A stretch of DNA of 64,000 nt from CAVPTL01 sp963708725 (GTDB lineage: Bacteria; Actinomycetota; Thermoleophilia; Gaiellales; JAICJC01), in NCBI GenBank assembly GCA_963708725.1, contig CAVPTL010000014.1:372001-436000 (forward strand), in the 5' to 3' direction. The translations under genes and the position numbers were made by a program. Position 1 is the first letter of the stretch. Every line of letters begins with the position of its first letter. This document shows positions 52,250-61,431 of this stretch, one piece after another. A model generated the notes under the pieces. The model did no database searches. It had not been told where the DNA came from and worked only from the letters and a program-made list of their open reading frames with translations.

Positions 52250-55200
52250 ATGGCCCGGATGCTCTACCGGTTGGGGAAGCTGGTCGCCGCGCATCCGGTG
52301 ATCGTGCTCGTCTTGTGGATCATCGGCGCGGCTGGTGTCACGCTGCTCGTAAAGGCCGTGGGCGCGGAGACGAACAACAACGTCACGCTTCCCGGCACCG
52401 GTAGTCAGGCCGCGACCGACCTGCTGACCAAGGGCTTCCCGCCACAGCAGAACGGCGCGAACCCGATCATCTTCCACGTCGCCAAGGGCAAGGTGACGGA
52501 CTCGGCCAACAAGACCGCGATCACCGACTCCGCCAAGGCGATCAAGAAGATCCCGTTTGTGTACAGCGTGGTCAGCCCGTTTGATCAGGGCGGCTCGGCG
52601 CAGATCTCGAAGGACAAGAAGACGGCGTTCATCTCGGCGCTGCTCAAGGTCGGATCGAGCGAACTCACCGAAGCCCAGGCGCAACGTGTGATGGATGCCG
52701 CCGACCCCGGCAAGAAGGCCGGGATGGACGTCCAGGGCGGCGGATCGGTCGGCAGCGTGCTCTCGCCCAACGACACCTCGATCAGCGACATCATCGGGAT
52801 CCTGGCGGCGATGATCATCCTCACGTTCACGTTCGGCACCGTGGTGGCGATGGGCCTGCCGATCGGCACCGCGGTGCTCGGGCTGACCACAGCGCTGGGG
52901 GTGATCGGGCTGCTCGGCCATCTGATCGCCGTGCCGGACATCGCCCACACCGTCGCCACGATGATCGGTCTGGCGGTCGGCATCGACTACGCGCTGTTCC
53001 TGGTGACCCGCCATCGTACGCAGCTGCGTGAGGGCGTCGAGATGCACGAGTCGATCGCCCGGGCGGTGGGCACCGCCGGAACCGCGGTCGTGTTCGCGGG
53101 CTGCACCGTCGTGGTCGCGCTGGTGTCCCTGGTGGTCGCCGGCATTCCTCTGGTGTCCGCGCTGGGATACACGGCCGCGGTGGCAGTCGCGACCGCGGTG
53201 CTCGCCGCGATCACGCTCTTGCCGGCATTGATGTCGCTGGCGGGGCGGTTCATCAACTCGATCGCGTTACCGGCCCGCCTGCACCCCTCCGAAGACCCCG
53301 AGAAGGTCGGCCTGTGGGGTCACTGGTCGAACTTCATCACCGGTCGCCCGTGGGTGTCGATGGCGATCGCCGCGGCCATCCTGGTACCACTGATGATCCC
53401 GGTGTTGAGCCTCCATCTGGGGCAGGAGAACATCGGCCAGACCGACCCCTCGACGATGGAGCGCAAGGCCTATGACCTCATGTCCCAGGGCTTCGGGCCG
53501 GGGTACAACGGGCCGCTGACGGTCGCGGTGGCGTTGGTCCCATCAGCCAAGGCCGACCCCAAGGTGACCGCGCAGGAGAACCAGGCCAACCAGCTTCAGA
53601 AGGAGCTCAAGCAGGAGCAGAAGCAGGGCAATCAGATGGAAGCCGACCTCAAATCCGGGCAGGCCTCCCTCGAGCAGCAACAGGCCACGCTCGAGCGCCA
53701 GCAGGCCGCGCTCAACCAGCAGGCCGCCGATTTGCAGCGCCAGCAAGACGCGCTCGAATCCCAGCAGGCCTCACTCGAAGCCCAGCAGTCCTCGCTGGAG
53801 TCGCAGGCGACCCAGCTCCAAAACCAGAAGACCCAGCTCGAGGCCGAGGCCAAAGCCCTGGCCGCGCGGGCAAAGGCCGACGCCCGACATCTGATCGGAG
53901 TCGAGGCCGCGATCCGGCGCGTCGAGCACGCGATCACGACAACCACCGATCCGGTTCGGCTCGCCCACCTCCAGGCCCGGCTGGCAAAGCTCCAGGCCGA
54001 CGCCGCGGCGACCATCGCCGACCTCAAGAAGAGCGAGAAGGAAGCCAAGGTGCTCGAGGCCCAGGCGCGCAAGCTGAAGCGACAGGCCGCAGCGCTCGAG
54101 GCCCAGAAAGTCCAGCTCGAGGCCCAGGGCGCCCAGCTCCAGTCTCAGGCAGCGGCGCTCCAGTCCCAGGCCGCAGTGCTCCAGCAACAGGGCGATGCCC
54201 TCCAGAAGCAGGGCGACTCGCTCCAGGCCCAGGCCGACGCGCTCCAGCAGCAGAAGGACGACCTCGACGCGCTCCAGGCCAAGGCGGCCAAGCAGCAGAA
54301 GCAGGCAACCCAGCTCCAGAACGAGCTGACAAAGACGCTGACCAAGGCCGGCGGTGACGACCGCGGCACCGACCCGCGTCTGGTCGACCTGCAAGACGCG
54401 CTGATCAACACCAAGGGTGACGAGCTGGTCGCGCCCCCACAGATCTCCAAGCACGGCGACGACGTGGTCTACACCGTGATCGCAACGACCGCACCCTCCG
54501 CCACGCAGACGGCCGACCTCGTACGGCTCCTGCGCGACAAGGTGATCCCCAACCACTCCGAAAAGGGCGTAACGGCGTTCGTGGGGGGATCGACCGCCGG
54601 CAACGTCGACCTGGCAAGCGCGATCGCCAGCCGTTTGCCGTTGGTGATCATCACGATCCTCCTGCTCAGCATGCTGGTGCTGCTGGTGGCGTTCAGGTCA
54701 CTGCTGATTCCGCTCCAGGCGGCGGTCACGAACTTCCTCACCGCGATGGCGGCGTTCGGCATCGTGACCGCGGTGTTCCAGTGGGGCTGGGGCATCAGCC
54801 TGGTCGGGATCGACACCACCGCCTCGACCGTCCCGATCGCGAGCTTCGTACCGCTCATGATGTTTGCGGTGCTGTTCGGGCTCAGCATGGACTATCAGGT
54901 GTTTCTGCTGTCGTCGGTGGATCACTTCCGTGCCCACGGCGAGAGCGATCACCGATCGGTGCGGCTCGGACTGAAAGCCAGCGCGCGGGTGATCGCGGCC
55001 GCCGCGTTGATCATGATGTCGGTGTTCTCGAGCTTCGTTCTGAACGGTGACCCGGTGGTCAAGCAGTTCGGTGTGGGCCTCGCAAGCGCGGTCGCGCTGG
55101 CGGCAACGATGGTGCTGATGCTCGCCCCCGCAGTGCTGACGGTCATGGGCAAGTGGGCATGGTGGATGCCCAGCCTGCTTGGCAAGATCGTGCCCAAGGT

Positions 55201-55261
55201 CGATATCGAGGGCACCAGCCTGACCGAGCCGGAACCCGACGCCCCCGCCGCGGGTGAATAA
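52250..55261 (+). CDS. MMPL-family transporter with inserted giant coiled coil
   Basis: 1003 residues. Two RND-like halves are present: a first helix at 13-37, a helix group at about 180-385, and a last group at about 795-985, with the GIDYALFLVTRHR motif and MDYQVFLLSSVDH motif typical of MMPL. Residues about 443-700, inside the second extracytoplasmic loop, form a Gln/Ala/Leu heptad coiled coil with repeated LE-x-QQA units. MMPL proteins export lipids or siderophores in actinobacteria. There is no Shine-Dalgarno before ATG 52250; a TACACT hexamer 15 bases upstream suggests a near-leaderless transcript. The stop lies in palindromic element C1. Confidence 0.92.
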   Translation: MARMLYRLGKLVAAHPVIVLVLWIIGAAGVTLLVKAVGAETNNNVTLPGTGSQAATDLLTKGFPPQQNGANPIIFHVAKGKVTDSANKTAITDSAKAIKKIPFVYSVVSPFDQGGSAQISKDKKTAFISALLKVGSSELTEAQAQRVMDAADPGKKAGMDVQGGGSVGSVLSPNDTSISDIIGILAAMIILTFTFGTVVAMGLPIGTAVLGLTTALGVIGLLGHLIAVPDIAHTVATMIGLAVGIDYALFLVTRHRTQLREGVEMHESIARAVGTAGTAVVFAGCTVVVALVSLVVAGIPLVSALGYTAAVAVATAVLAAITLLPALMSLAGRFINSIALPARLHPSEDPEKVGLWGHWSNFITGRPWVSMAIAAAILVPLMIPVLSLHLGQENIGQTDPSTMERKAYDLMSQGFGPGYNGPLTVAVALVPSAKADPKVTAQENQANQLQKELKQEQKQGNQMEADLKSGQASLEQQQATLERQQAALNQQAADLQRQQDALESQQASLEAQQSSLESQATQLQNQKTQLEAEAKALAARAKADARHLIGVEAAIRRVEHAITTTTDPVRLAHLQARLAKLQADAAATIADLKKSEKEAKVLEAQARKLKRQAAALEAQKVQLEAQGAQLQSQAAALQSQAAVLQQQGDALQKQGDSLQAQADALQQQKDDLDALQAKAAKQQKQATQLQNELTKTLTKAGGDDRGTDPRLVDLQDALINTKGDELVAPPQISKHGDDVVYTVIATTAPSATQTADLVRLLRDKVIPNHSEKGVTAFVGGSTAGNVDLASAIASRLPLVIITILLLSMLVLLVAFRSLLIPLQAAVTNFLTAMAAFGIVTAVFQWGWGISLVGIDTTASTVPIASFVPLMMFAVLFGLSMDYQVFLLSSVDHFRAHGESDHRSVRLGLKASARVIAAAALIMMSVFSSFVLNGDPVVKQFGVGLASAVALAATMVLMLAPAVLTVMGKWAWWMPSLLGKIVPKVDIEGTSLTEPEPDAPAAGE

Positions 55262-55284
55262 CAGTGCCAGGCACCGTTATTCAC
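55254..55284. repeat. GTGCC-N-GGCAC palindromic element C1
   Basis: 31-base near-palindrome, one mismatched pair (TGAATAACAGTGCC against an arm reading TGAATAACGGTGCC). Its TAA is the stop codon of the MMPL gene. Confidence 0.8.
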
Positions 55285-55291
55285 GCTACGC

Positions 55292-55313
55292 GTGAACTAA
55301 CGGTGCCTGGCAC
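55292..55313. repeat. GTGCC-N-GGCAC element C2, decayed
   Basis: Left arm GTGAACTAACGGTGCC and core GGCAC are recognisable, but the outer right arm has decayed. It is joined to C1 by the CACGC...GCGTGAA linker seen in the other doublets, 39 bases centre to centre. Confidence 0.65.
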
Positions 55314-55324
55314 TCTCAGGGTCG

Positions 55325-56758
55325 TCAGCCTACGACGCTTCGGGTCCGAAGGTGGGCGTTGGCCGCTGCGGCCGCGGCGCGCCCGTCGGCGATCGCAGTC
55401 ACGATCAGGTCAGCCCCGCGGACGCAGTCACCGGCTGCGAACACGCCGTGGGCCACGGTCTGGAACGCCCCGTCCACGGGCACTGTGAGCCGCGGTCCGA
55501 GCTCGATCTCCAGCTCGTCGAACAGAGGCAGCGGCTCGGCTCCGGTGAAGCCCACCGCGATCAGCGCGAGGTCGGCATCGATCACCAGTTGATCGCCGGT
55601 CGGCCGTGGCCTGGGGCGGCGGCCGACGCCATCGAAGCCGGGGAACTCCACCCGCTCCACCCGGATTCCGGTGAGCTGACCATCCGTGCCAATGAACTCA
55701 ATCGGCTCGAGCTGGAACTCGCGTTCCCCGCCCTCTGAGTGCGCGGCGTAGGAGCGCAGCACAAACGGCCAGTCCGGCCACACCCTCAGGGGGCTGCGAG
55801 TGGTGGGCGGGGTCGGCCCGTGGGCGATCTCGATCACCGACGCGGCCTGCTCGCGCAGCGCGCTGCCGAGGCAGTCAGCGCTCGTATCCCCGCCACCGAG
55901 GATGACGACCCTCAGTCCCGCAGCCGACGTCGCGGCGCCGACCGGATCGAAGCCGCCAAGCGCGCGGTTTCGCCCGGTCAGATAGGGCATCGCGAACTCA
56001 ACACCCGCAAGCTCGCGCCCGGGCAGGTCGACCTCACGCGGCCGCTGTGCCCCGGTTGCCAGTACGACCGCGTCGAAGCGGTCGCGCAGGTCGGTTGCAC
56101 TCACCCCGGCTCCGACATCCACGCCGCACTCGAACTCCGTACCCTCGGCCCGCATCTGCTCGATCCGGCGATCGACCACCGGCTTCTCGAGCTTGTAGTC
56201 GGGAATCCCGAAGCGCAGCAGGCCGCCCGGCGCGGGATCGCGCTCGAACACCGTGACGGCATGCCCAGCCCGGGTCAGCTGCTGGGCCGCGGCGAGGCCG
56301 GCCGGACCGCTGCCAACAACGGCGACCGAACGCCCCGAGCTGAACCGTGGCAGCACCGGTATCCACCCATCGCCAACGGATCGATCGGCGATGGCGAGCT
56401 CGATCTCGCGGATGGTCACCGGATCGTCGTTGAGGGTGAGCACGCATGCCTCTTCACAGGGCGCGGGACACAGCCGCCCGGTCAGCTCGGGAAAATTGTT
56501 GGTGGAGTGCAGCTCATCGGATGCCTCTGACCACAGACCGCGACGGGCGAGGTCGTTCCAGTCGGGGATCGTGTTGGTGAGCGGACAGCCGGTATGGCAG
56601 AACGGCACTCCGCAGCCCATGCAGCGGGCGGCCTGCTCACGCACCCGCTCGTCGGACGGAGCGATGGCCTGGTGGTGCTGGTCTGACAGCCGGTCGGCCA
56701 CCGATCGGTACTCCGATGTCCGGCGTGAGATCTCGAGAAACCCCCGAGGATCAGGCAC
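55325..56758 (-). CDS. gltD: Glutamate synthase (NADPH) small subunit
   Basis: 477 residues. The N-terminal iron-sulfur domain has Cys46, Cys49, Cys54, Cys58 (CMGCGVPFCHTGC) and Cys97, Cys101, Cys105 (CPAPCEEAC), ligands for two [4Fe-4S] clusters. An FAD motif VVGSGPAGLAAAQ at about 148-160 and an NADPH motif LGGGDTSADC follow. It feeds electrons to GltB to make glutamate from glutamine and 2-oxoglutarate. GTG 56758 starts 8 bases inside the gltB end (GTGCCTGA), so the pair is translationally coupled. The open frame extends further upstream in sequence opposite to gltB signal and is rejected. Confidence 0.93.
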   Translation of the reverse strand: MPDPRGFLEISRRTSEYRSVADRLSDQHHQAIAPSDERVREQAARCMGCGVPFCHTGCPLTNTIPDWNDLARRGLWSEASDELHSTNNFPELTGRLCPAPCEEACVLTLNDDPVTIREIELAIADRSVGDGWIPVLPRFSSGRSVAVVGSGPAGLAAAQQLTRAGHAVTVFERDPAPGGLLRFGIPDYKLEKPVVDRRIEQMRAEGTEFECGVDVGAGVSATDLRDRFDAVVLATGAQRPREVDLPGRELAGVEFAMPYLTGRNRALGGFDPVGAATSAAGLRVVILGGGDTSADCLGSALREQAASVIEIAHGPTPPTTRSPLRVWPDWPFVLRSYAAHSEGGEREFQLEPIEFIGTDGQLTGIRVERVEFPGFDGVGRRPRPRPTGDQLVIDADLALIAVGFTGAEPLPLFDELEIELGPRLTVPVDGAFQTVAHGVFAAGDCVRGADLIVTAIADGRAAAAAANAHLRTRSVVG

Positions 56759-59700
56759 CGACCACCTCCGTCGTGGAGCTCTCCACACGAGCACGAACAG
56801 CCTGCACGTCGCGGGGCATGGCCTTGAAGAACGAACTGTCGGCACCGGCCGCCCAGCCGGCCAGGATCCTGGTCGCCACGGGACTCGCGGTCGCTTCGAA
56901 GTGCCGATGAAGGAGATCGATGACCGTCTCCAGATCGTGCGCGTCGAGCGGCTCGAGATCGACACTCTCGGGGTTCAGTCGCCCGGGCAGCTCTCCACCG
57001 GGGTCGAACACGTAGGCGACACCACCGGTCATGCCGGCGGCGAAGTTCCGACCCACCCGGCCGAGGATCAACACCACCCCACCGGTCATGTACTCGCAAC
57101 CGTGATCGCCGACGCCCTCGACCACCGCGGTCGCGCCGGAGTTCCGCACCGCGAAGCGCTCGCCGGCGCAGCCCCGCAGGTAGGCGTGACCGCCGGTCGC
57201 GCCGTACAGCACGGTGTTTCCGACCAGCACGCTTCGCTCGGCCGCATACCCGGCCCGTTCGAACGGCCGCACGGTGAGCGTGCCACCGCACATGCCCTTG
57301 CCGGCGTAGTCGTTGCACGCGCCCTCCAGATCGATACGCAGACCGGTCGGCGCCCAGGCGGCGAGGCTCTGTCCGGCGTGGCCGACGAGCCGAAGCGTGA
57401 TCTGATCGGCCGGAAGCCCGACACCTCGGCGGGCGATCTCGCCGGCGAGGAACGCCCCGACGCTGCGGTCGGTGTTCGAAACCGGGCGTTCGAGCACGAT
57501 CGGCGGGCCACCGGCCATCGCGGGCTCGAGTTCGGGCAGGAGCCCCGCGTCGAGCGACTCGATCACCACCGCAGCGACCGTGGCACTCCGACCGGGCGCC
57601 GGGTGGATCAGGGCCGACAGGTCGAGCGAGCTTTCGAGCTCCTGGAGCAGGTCGGCCCGGCCAACGATCTCATCCAGGCTGCGGGCGCCGAGCTCGGCCA
57701 GCTGCTGACGGACGCCCGATGCCAGCTGCATGAAGTAGGTGACGACGTGATCCGGGGTGCCGGTAAAGCGCCGACGCAGCTCCGGATCCTGGGTCGCGAT
57801 CCCCACCGGACAGGTGTTGAGGTGGCAGACGCGCATCATCACGCAGCCCGCGGCGACCAGCGGGGCGGTCGAGAACGCGAACTCCTCCGCGCCCAGCAAT
57901 GCGGCGATCACGATGTCGCGGGCGGTGCGCAGGCCACCGTCCACCTGTAGCCGCACGCGATCGCGAAGGTCGTTTGCGGCCAGCACCTGTTGGGTCTCGG
58001 CGATCCCCAGCTCCCACGGAACCCCGGCGTGCTTGAGCGATGACAGCGGCGAGGCGCCGGTGCCGCCGTCGTGGCCGGCGATCACGATGTGATCGGCGCC
58101 GGCCTTGGCCACACCGGCTGCGATCGTACCGACTCCGGCGCCGGATACGAGCTTGACCGAGACCGAGGCGCTGGGGTTGACCATCCGCAGGTCGTAGATC
58201 AGCTGAGCGAGATCCTCGATCGAGTAGATGTCATGGTGTGGTGGCGGGGAGATCAGGGCGACGCCGGGAGTCGAGTGACGGAGCCGAGCGATGGTGGCGT
58301 CCACCTTGTGGCCGGGGAGCTGACCGCCCTCGCCCGGCTTCGCCCCCTGGGCGACCTTGATCTGGAGCTGATCGGCGTCGACCAGGTAGGCGGCGGTCAC
58401 TCCGAACCGCGCAGAGGCCACCTGCTTGATCGCCGAGCGCCGCAGATCGCCGTTCGCGTCGGGCGTCGACCGCGCCGGATCCTCCCCGCCCTCGCCCGTA
58501 TTCGAGCGCCCACCCATGCGATTCATCGCGATCGCGAGCGTCTCGTGCGCCTCGCTCGAGAGCGAGCCAAGGCTCATCGCTCCGGTGGCAAAGCGCTTCA
58601 CCAACGCGGTCTCGGGCTCGACCTCGTCGAGCGGCACCGGAGGGCGCAACCCGCCCGGCTCGAGCCGGCTTCGAAGGGTCGATCCGTCGGTGTCCGACAG
58701 CTGCGAGAACCGCTCGAAGGCCGCGGGGTCGCGATCACGCACCGCCCGCTGCAATGCGACGATCGTGTCGGGATTCCAGCGGTGGTGCACACCACCGACG
58801 CGGAATCGGTACTCGCCGCCACCGTCGAGCCGAGTCGGCGGACCGTAGGCGCGGTCGTGACGGCGCAGCTGAGCCTCGTGGACGTCGACGATCTCGATCC
58901 CGCCGATGCGTGACACCGTGCCGGGGAAGTATCGATCGATCAGCCTCGGCCCGAGTCCCACCGCCTCGAAGATCTGGGCCCCGCGATAGCTCTGAATGGT
59001 CGAGATGCCCATCTTCGAGCAGATCTTCAAAAGACCGTCCCCGACCGCCTTGACGAATCCCTGCTGACGCGCGGGCTCGAGTGTCTCGAGGGCGAGATAG
59101 GGGCACACCGCCGCTGCCCCGTAGCCCAGCAGCAGCGCGACGTGCATCGTCTCGCGCGGCTCACCGGACTCAACCACCAGCCCGCACATGGTGCGGGCGC
59201 CCTCGCGCACGAGGTGCGAGTGCACCGCGGCGGTGGCCAGCAGTGCCGGGATCGGGGCATGATCGGCATCGATCTCGCGGTCAGACAACACCACGATGGC
59301 GTATCCGTCCCATGCGGCCCGGGAGGCCGTGCGACACAGCGAATCGACGGCGCGAGCGAGCCCGTCGGCGCCCTCGGCGATCGGATAGGTCGCCGGAAGC
59401 GTGATCGCGCTGAAGCCCGACCGCTCGATGGCCCGCAGCCGCTCCAATGCGTCTCGAGTCAGCACCGGGGTTGGCAGCACCACCCGCCGGCAGTATTCGG
59501 GCCGCTCGTCCAGGAGGTTTCCGATCGCGCCGATCGACGTCTGGAGACTCATCACCAGCGCCTCGCGGCGGGGGTCGATCGGCGGGTTGGTGACCTGGGC
59601 AAACTGCTGGCGGAAGTGATCGGAGAGCATGCGCGAGCCCTCCGCAAGCGCGGTCACCGGGGTGTCGTCACCCATCGAGCCGACCGGCTCGGCGCCGTCG

Positions 59701-61160
59701 GCCAGCGGCTCGATCACCAGCTCGATCTGCTCGGCGGTGTATCCGAACGTGTGCAGCAGCCGTGTCCGCTCCTCGAGTGGGATCGCGCTGACCTCTCGCA
59801 TCGGCAGATCGTCGATGTGCATCTGGTGGCGGGCGAGCCACGCGCCGTAGGGCCGGCTGCGGGCGAGCGCGCGGCGGGCCTCATGCGATCCGATCAAGCG
59901 TCCCGACACGGTGTCGGCGACCAGCAGCCGGCCGGGCTCGACCCGATCGCACTCCACGATCTCGGCCGGATCAGCGTCCAGCACGCCGATCTCGGATGCC
60001 ACCGCGACCACGCCGTCGCGGGTGCGTACGTAGCGCGACGGCCTCAGGCCATTTCGGTCAAGTGCAGCGACCACCTTCACGCCGTCGCTGGCGACGATCG
60101 CCGCCGGCCCGTCCCACGGCTCCATCACCGACGCGTGGTATTCGCACATGCGCCGGACATCGTCGGCGAGGTCGGTCGACGGGTCGTTCCAGGCGGGTGG
60201 CACCAGCATCGTCACGGCGTGCTCGAGCGAGCGGCCACTCATGACCAGCAGCTCGAGCGCAGCGTCGAGCTTGGCCGAGTCCGACCAGCGCTCCTCGGCG
60301 ATCGGATAGAGCTTCTGGAGGTCGGCCCCGAGTGCCTCTGATCGCAGCTGTGGCTGACGCGCGGCGAGCCAGCTCGCGTTGCCCCGCACGGTGTTGATCT
60401 CGCCATTGTGTGCAAGCAGGTTGAACGGGTGGGCGAGATCCCAGGTGCCGAGCGTGTTGGTCGAAAACCGGCTGTGCACAACCGCGAGCGCGGTCTCGAA
60501 CCGGGGATCGACGAGATCGGGGTAGTAGTGCTCGAGCTGGGTGGCCTTGAGCAGGCCCTTGTACACGAGCCGCCGGGACGACAGGCTGACGATCATGAAG
60601 TCGGCCTCGGGCACTCCGGCGGCCTGCGCCAGGCGCTCGATCCGGCGCCTGATCACATACAGCTTGCGTTCGAACTCATCCTCGCCTCCGGAGCGACGCT
60701 CGACGAACAGCTGGCGCACCACCGGCTCGCATGATCGGGCCAGCTCGCCGATGGCGCGCGAATCGACCGGTACGTCGCGGAAGCCGAGGGCGCGATGCCC
60801 CTCCTCGGCGCACACGCGCACACACAACTCTTCGCAGCGCAGTCGCAGCGCCGAGTCGCGCGGCAGAAACACCAGCCCCGCACCGTATCCGCCGGGCTCG
60901 GGCAGCCTGCCGAACAACGACTCGGTCTCCAGCCGCAGAAACCGGTCGGGCAGCTGCACCATGATTCCGGCGCCGTCGCCGGTCTCGGGATCGGCGCCGG
61001 TGGCGCCGCGATGCTCGAGGCCCCGCAATGCCCGGGTGGCGCGCTGAAGCAGCTCGTGCGTCTGGCGACCGTCCAGCCGGATGAGCGCGCCGAGGCCGCA
61101 CGATGCGTGCTCAAATCGCGGATCCCAGAGGGGTGGAGTCGTTCTCCCGTGCGGGTGCAT
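56751..61160 (-). CDS. gltB: Glutamate synthase large subunit
   Basis: 1469 residues, the family's full length. A 20-residue propeptide precedes catalytic Cys21 (EHASCGLGALI), which becomes N-terminal after cleavage, and a class II glutamine-amidotransferase domain follows. The FMN/2-oxoglutarate synthase domain has the [3Fe-4S] cysteines Cys1106, Cys1112 and Cys1117 (CVMMRVCHLNTC). The C-terminal GXGXG beta-helix closes the protein (GGTLTVRPF; GNTVLYGATGG; GGVVLILGRVG). With gltD it forms the NADPH-dependent ammonia-assimilation enzyme GOGAT. A TACAAT -10-like hexamer lies 33 bases upstream. Confidence 0.95.
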   Translation of the reverse strand: MHPHGRTTPPLWDPRFEHASCGLGALIRLDGRQTHELLQRATRALRGLEHRGATGADPETGDGAGIMVQLPDRFLRLETESLFGRLPEPGGYGAGLVFLPRDSALRLRCEELCVRVCAEEGHRALGFRDVPVDSRAIGELARSCEPVVRQLFVERRSGGEDEFERKLYVIRRRIERLAQAAGVPEADFMIVSLSSRRLVYKGLLKATQLEHYYPDLVDPRFETALAVVHSRFSTNTLGTWDLAHPFNLLAHNGEINTVRGNASWLAARQPQLRSEALGADLQKLYPIAEERWSDSAKLDAALELLVMSGRSLEHAVTMLVPPAWNDPSTDLADDVRRMCEYHASVMEPWDGPAAIVASDGVKVVAALDRNGLRPSRYVRTRDGVVAVASEIGVLDADPAEIVECDRVEPGRLLVADTVSGRLIGSHEARRALARSRPYGAWLARHQMHIDDLPMREVSAIPLEERTRLLHTFGYTAEQIELVIEPLADGAEPVGSMGDDTPVTALAEGSRMLSDHFRQQFAQVTNPPIDPRREALVMSLQTSIGAIGNLLDERPEYCRRVVLPTPVLTRDALERLRAIERSGFSAITLPATYPIAEGADGLARAVDSLCRTASRAAWDGYAIVVLSDREIDADHAPIPALLATAAVHSHLVREGARTMCGLVVESGEPRETMHVALLLGYGAAAVCPYLALETLEPARQQGFVKAVGDGLLKICSKMGISTIQSYRGAQIFEAVGLGPRLIDRYFPGTVSRIGGIEIVDVHEAQLRRHDRAYGPPTRLDGGGEYRFRVGGVHHRWNPDTIVALQRAVRDRDPAAFERFSQLSDTDGSTLRSRLEPGGLRPPVPLDEVEPETALVKRFATGAMSLGSLSSEAHETLAIAMNRMGGRSNTGEGGEDPARSTPDANGDLRRSAIKQVASARFGVTAAYLVDADQLQIKVAQGAKPGEGGQLPGHKVDATIARLRHSTPGVALISPPPHHDIYSIEDLAQLIYDLRMVNPSASVSVKLVSGAGVGTIAAGVAKAGADHIVIAGHDGGTGASPLSSLKHAGVPWELGIAETQQVLAANDLRDRVRLQVDGGLRTARDIVIAALLGAEEFAFSTAPLVAAGCVMMRVCHLNTCPVGIATQDPELRRRFTGTPDHVVTYFMQLASGVRQQLAELGARSLDEIVGRADLLQELESSLDLSALIHPAPGRSATVAAVVIESLDAGLLPELEPAMAGGPPIVLERPVSNTDRSVGAFLAGEIARRGVGLPADQITLRLVGHAGQSLAAWAPTGLRIDLEGACNDYAGKGMCGGTLTVRPFERAGYAAERSVLVGNTVLYGATGGHAYLRGCAGERFAVRNSGATAVVEGVGDHGCEYMTGGVVLILGRVGRNFAAGMTGGVAYVFDPGGELPGRLNPESVDLEPLDAHDLETVIDLLHRHFEATASPVATRILAGWAAGADSSFFKAMPRDVQAVRARVESSTTEVVGA

Positions 61161-61192
61161 CCACCCAGCCTACCACGGCTCAAACCGTTTGG

Positions 61193-61198
61193 ATTGTA
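61193..61198 (-). promoter_or_regulatory. Possible -10 element of gltBD
   Basis: On the minus strand, TACAAT sits 33 bases upstream of the gltB start in an unusually AT-rich patch (61185-61240). No good -35 is found at 16-18 bases, so recognition by an alternative sigma factor or an activator is possible. Confidence 0.35.
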
Positions 61199-61241
61199 TC
61201 TATTCTGTTACTGAAACTTTTGATTCAGCATCAGATTCGCG

Positions 61242-61271
61242 GAGGTTATTCAGCGCCAGATGAATAACCTC
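61242..61271. repeat. Inside-out inverted repeat D0 (TTATTCA...TGAATAA)
   Basis: Perfect 11-base arms, GAGGTTATTCA and its complement, around an 8-base loop. It carries the outer arms of the palindromic family in reversed order and without the GTGCC core. It lies upstream of the gltB promoter patch, so it could be an operator or a terminator. Confidence 0.6.
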
Positions 61272-61283
61272 GCGGCTGGCCGA

Positions 61284-61307
61284 ACAGTGCCAGGCACCGC
61301 TATGCAC
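61284..61307. repeat. GTGCC-N-GGCAC element D1, degenerate
   Basis: Core CAGTGCCAGGCACCG is intact and identical to C1 over the core, but both outer arms have drifted. Centre 61292. Confidence 0.65.
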
Positions 61308-61312
61308 GCGCA

Positions 61313-61347
61313 GCGTGAATACCGGTGCCTGGCACTCTTATTCACGC
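61313..61347. repeat. GTGCC-N-GGCAC palindromic element D2
   Basis: 35 bases with outer arms GCGTGAATA and its near-complement. The arm next to the core is mismatched (ACCG against TCTT). It forms a doublet with D1, 38 bases centre to centre, with a CACGC...GCGTGAA linker. Confidence 0.75.
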
Positions 61348-61402
61348 CCGAAAGCGCTCGGCATCGCCACCAAGCGCCAACCGCGTGAAGAACGGTCCAT
61401 GG

Positions 61403-61431
61403 TGAATACCGGTGCCTGGCACTGTTATTCA
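61403..61431. repeat. GTGCC-N-GGCAC palindromic element D3
   Basis: 29 bases, centre 61417, with a slightly mismatched right arm. Read on the minus strand it contains the TAA stop codon of the proline-racemase-family gene (61427-61425). Confidence 0.75.

Noticed and set aside
53771..54556. Leu/Gly-rich 261-codon frame antisense to the MMPL coiled coil
   Set aside because: It is the mirror of the Gln-rich heptad repeat (Gln codons read as Leu/Trp on the other strand); no start context.
59142..60341. 399-codon open frame antisense to gltB
   Set aside because: Composition is Arg/Gln/His-rich with no recognisable motif; gltB is unambiguous on the other strand.
21535..61431. Palindrome clusters as a CRISPR array
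   Set aside because: Copies are few, widely scattered, and paired by a conserved linker; there are no unique spacers and no cas genes.
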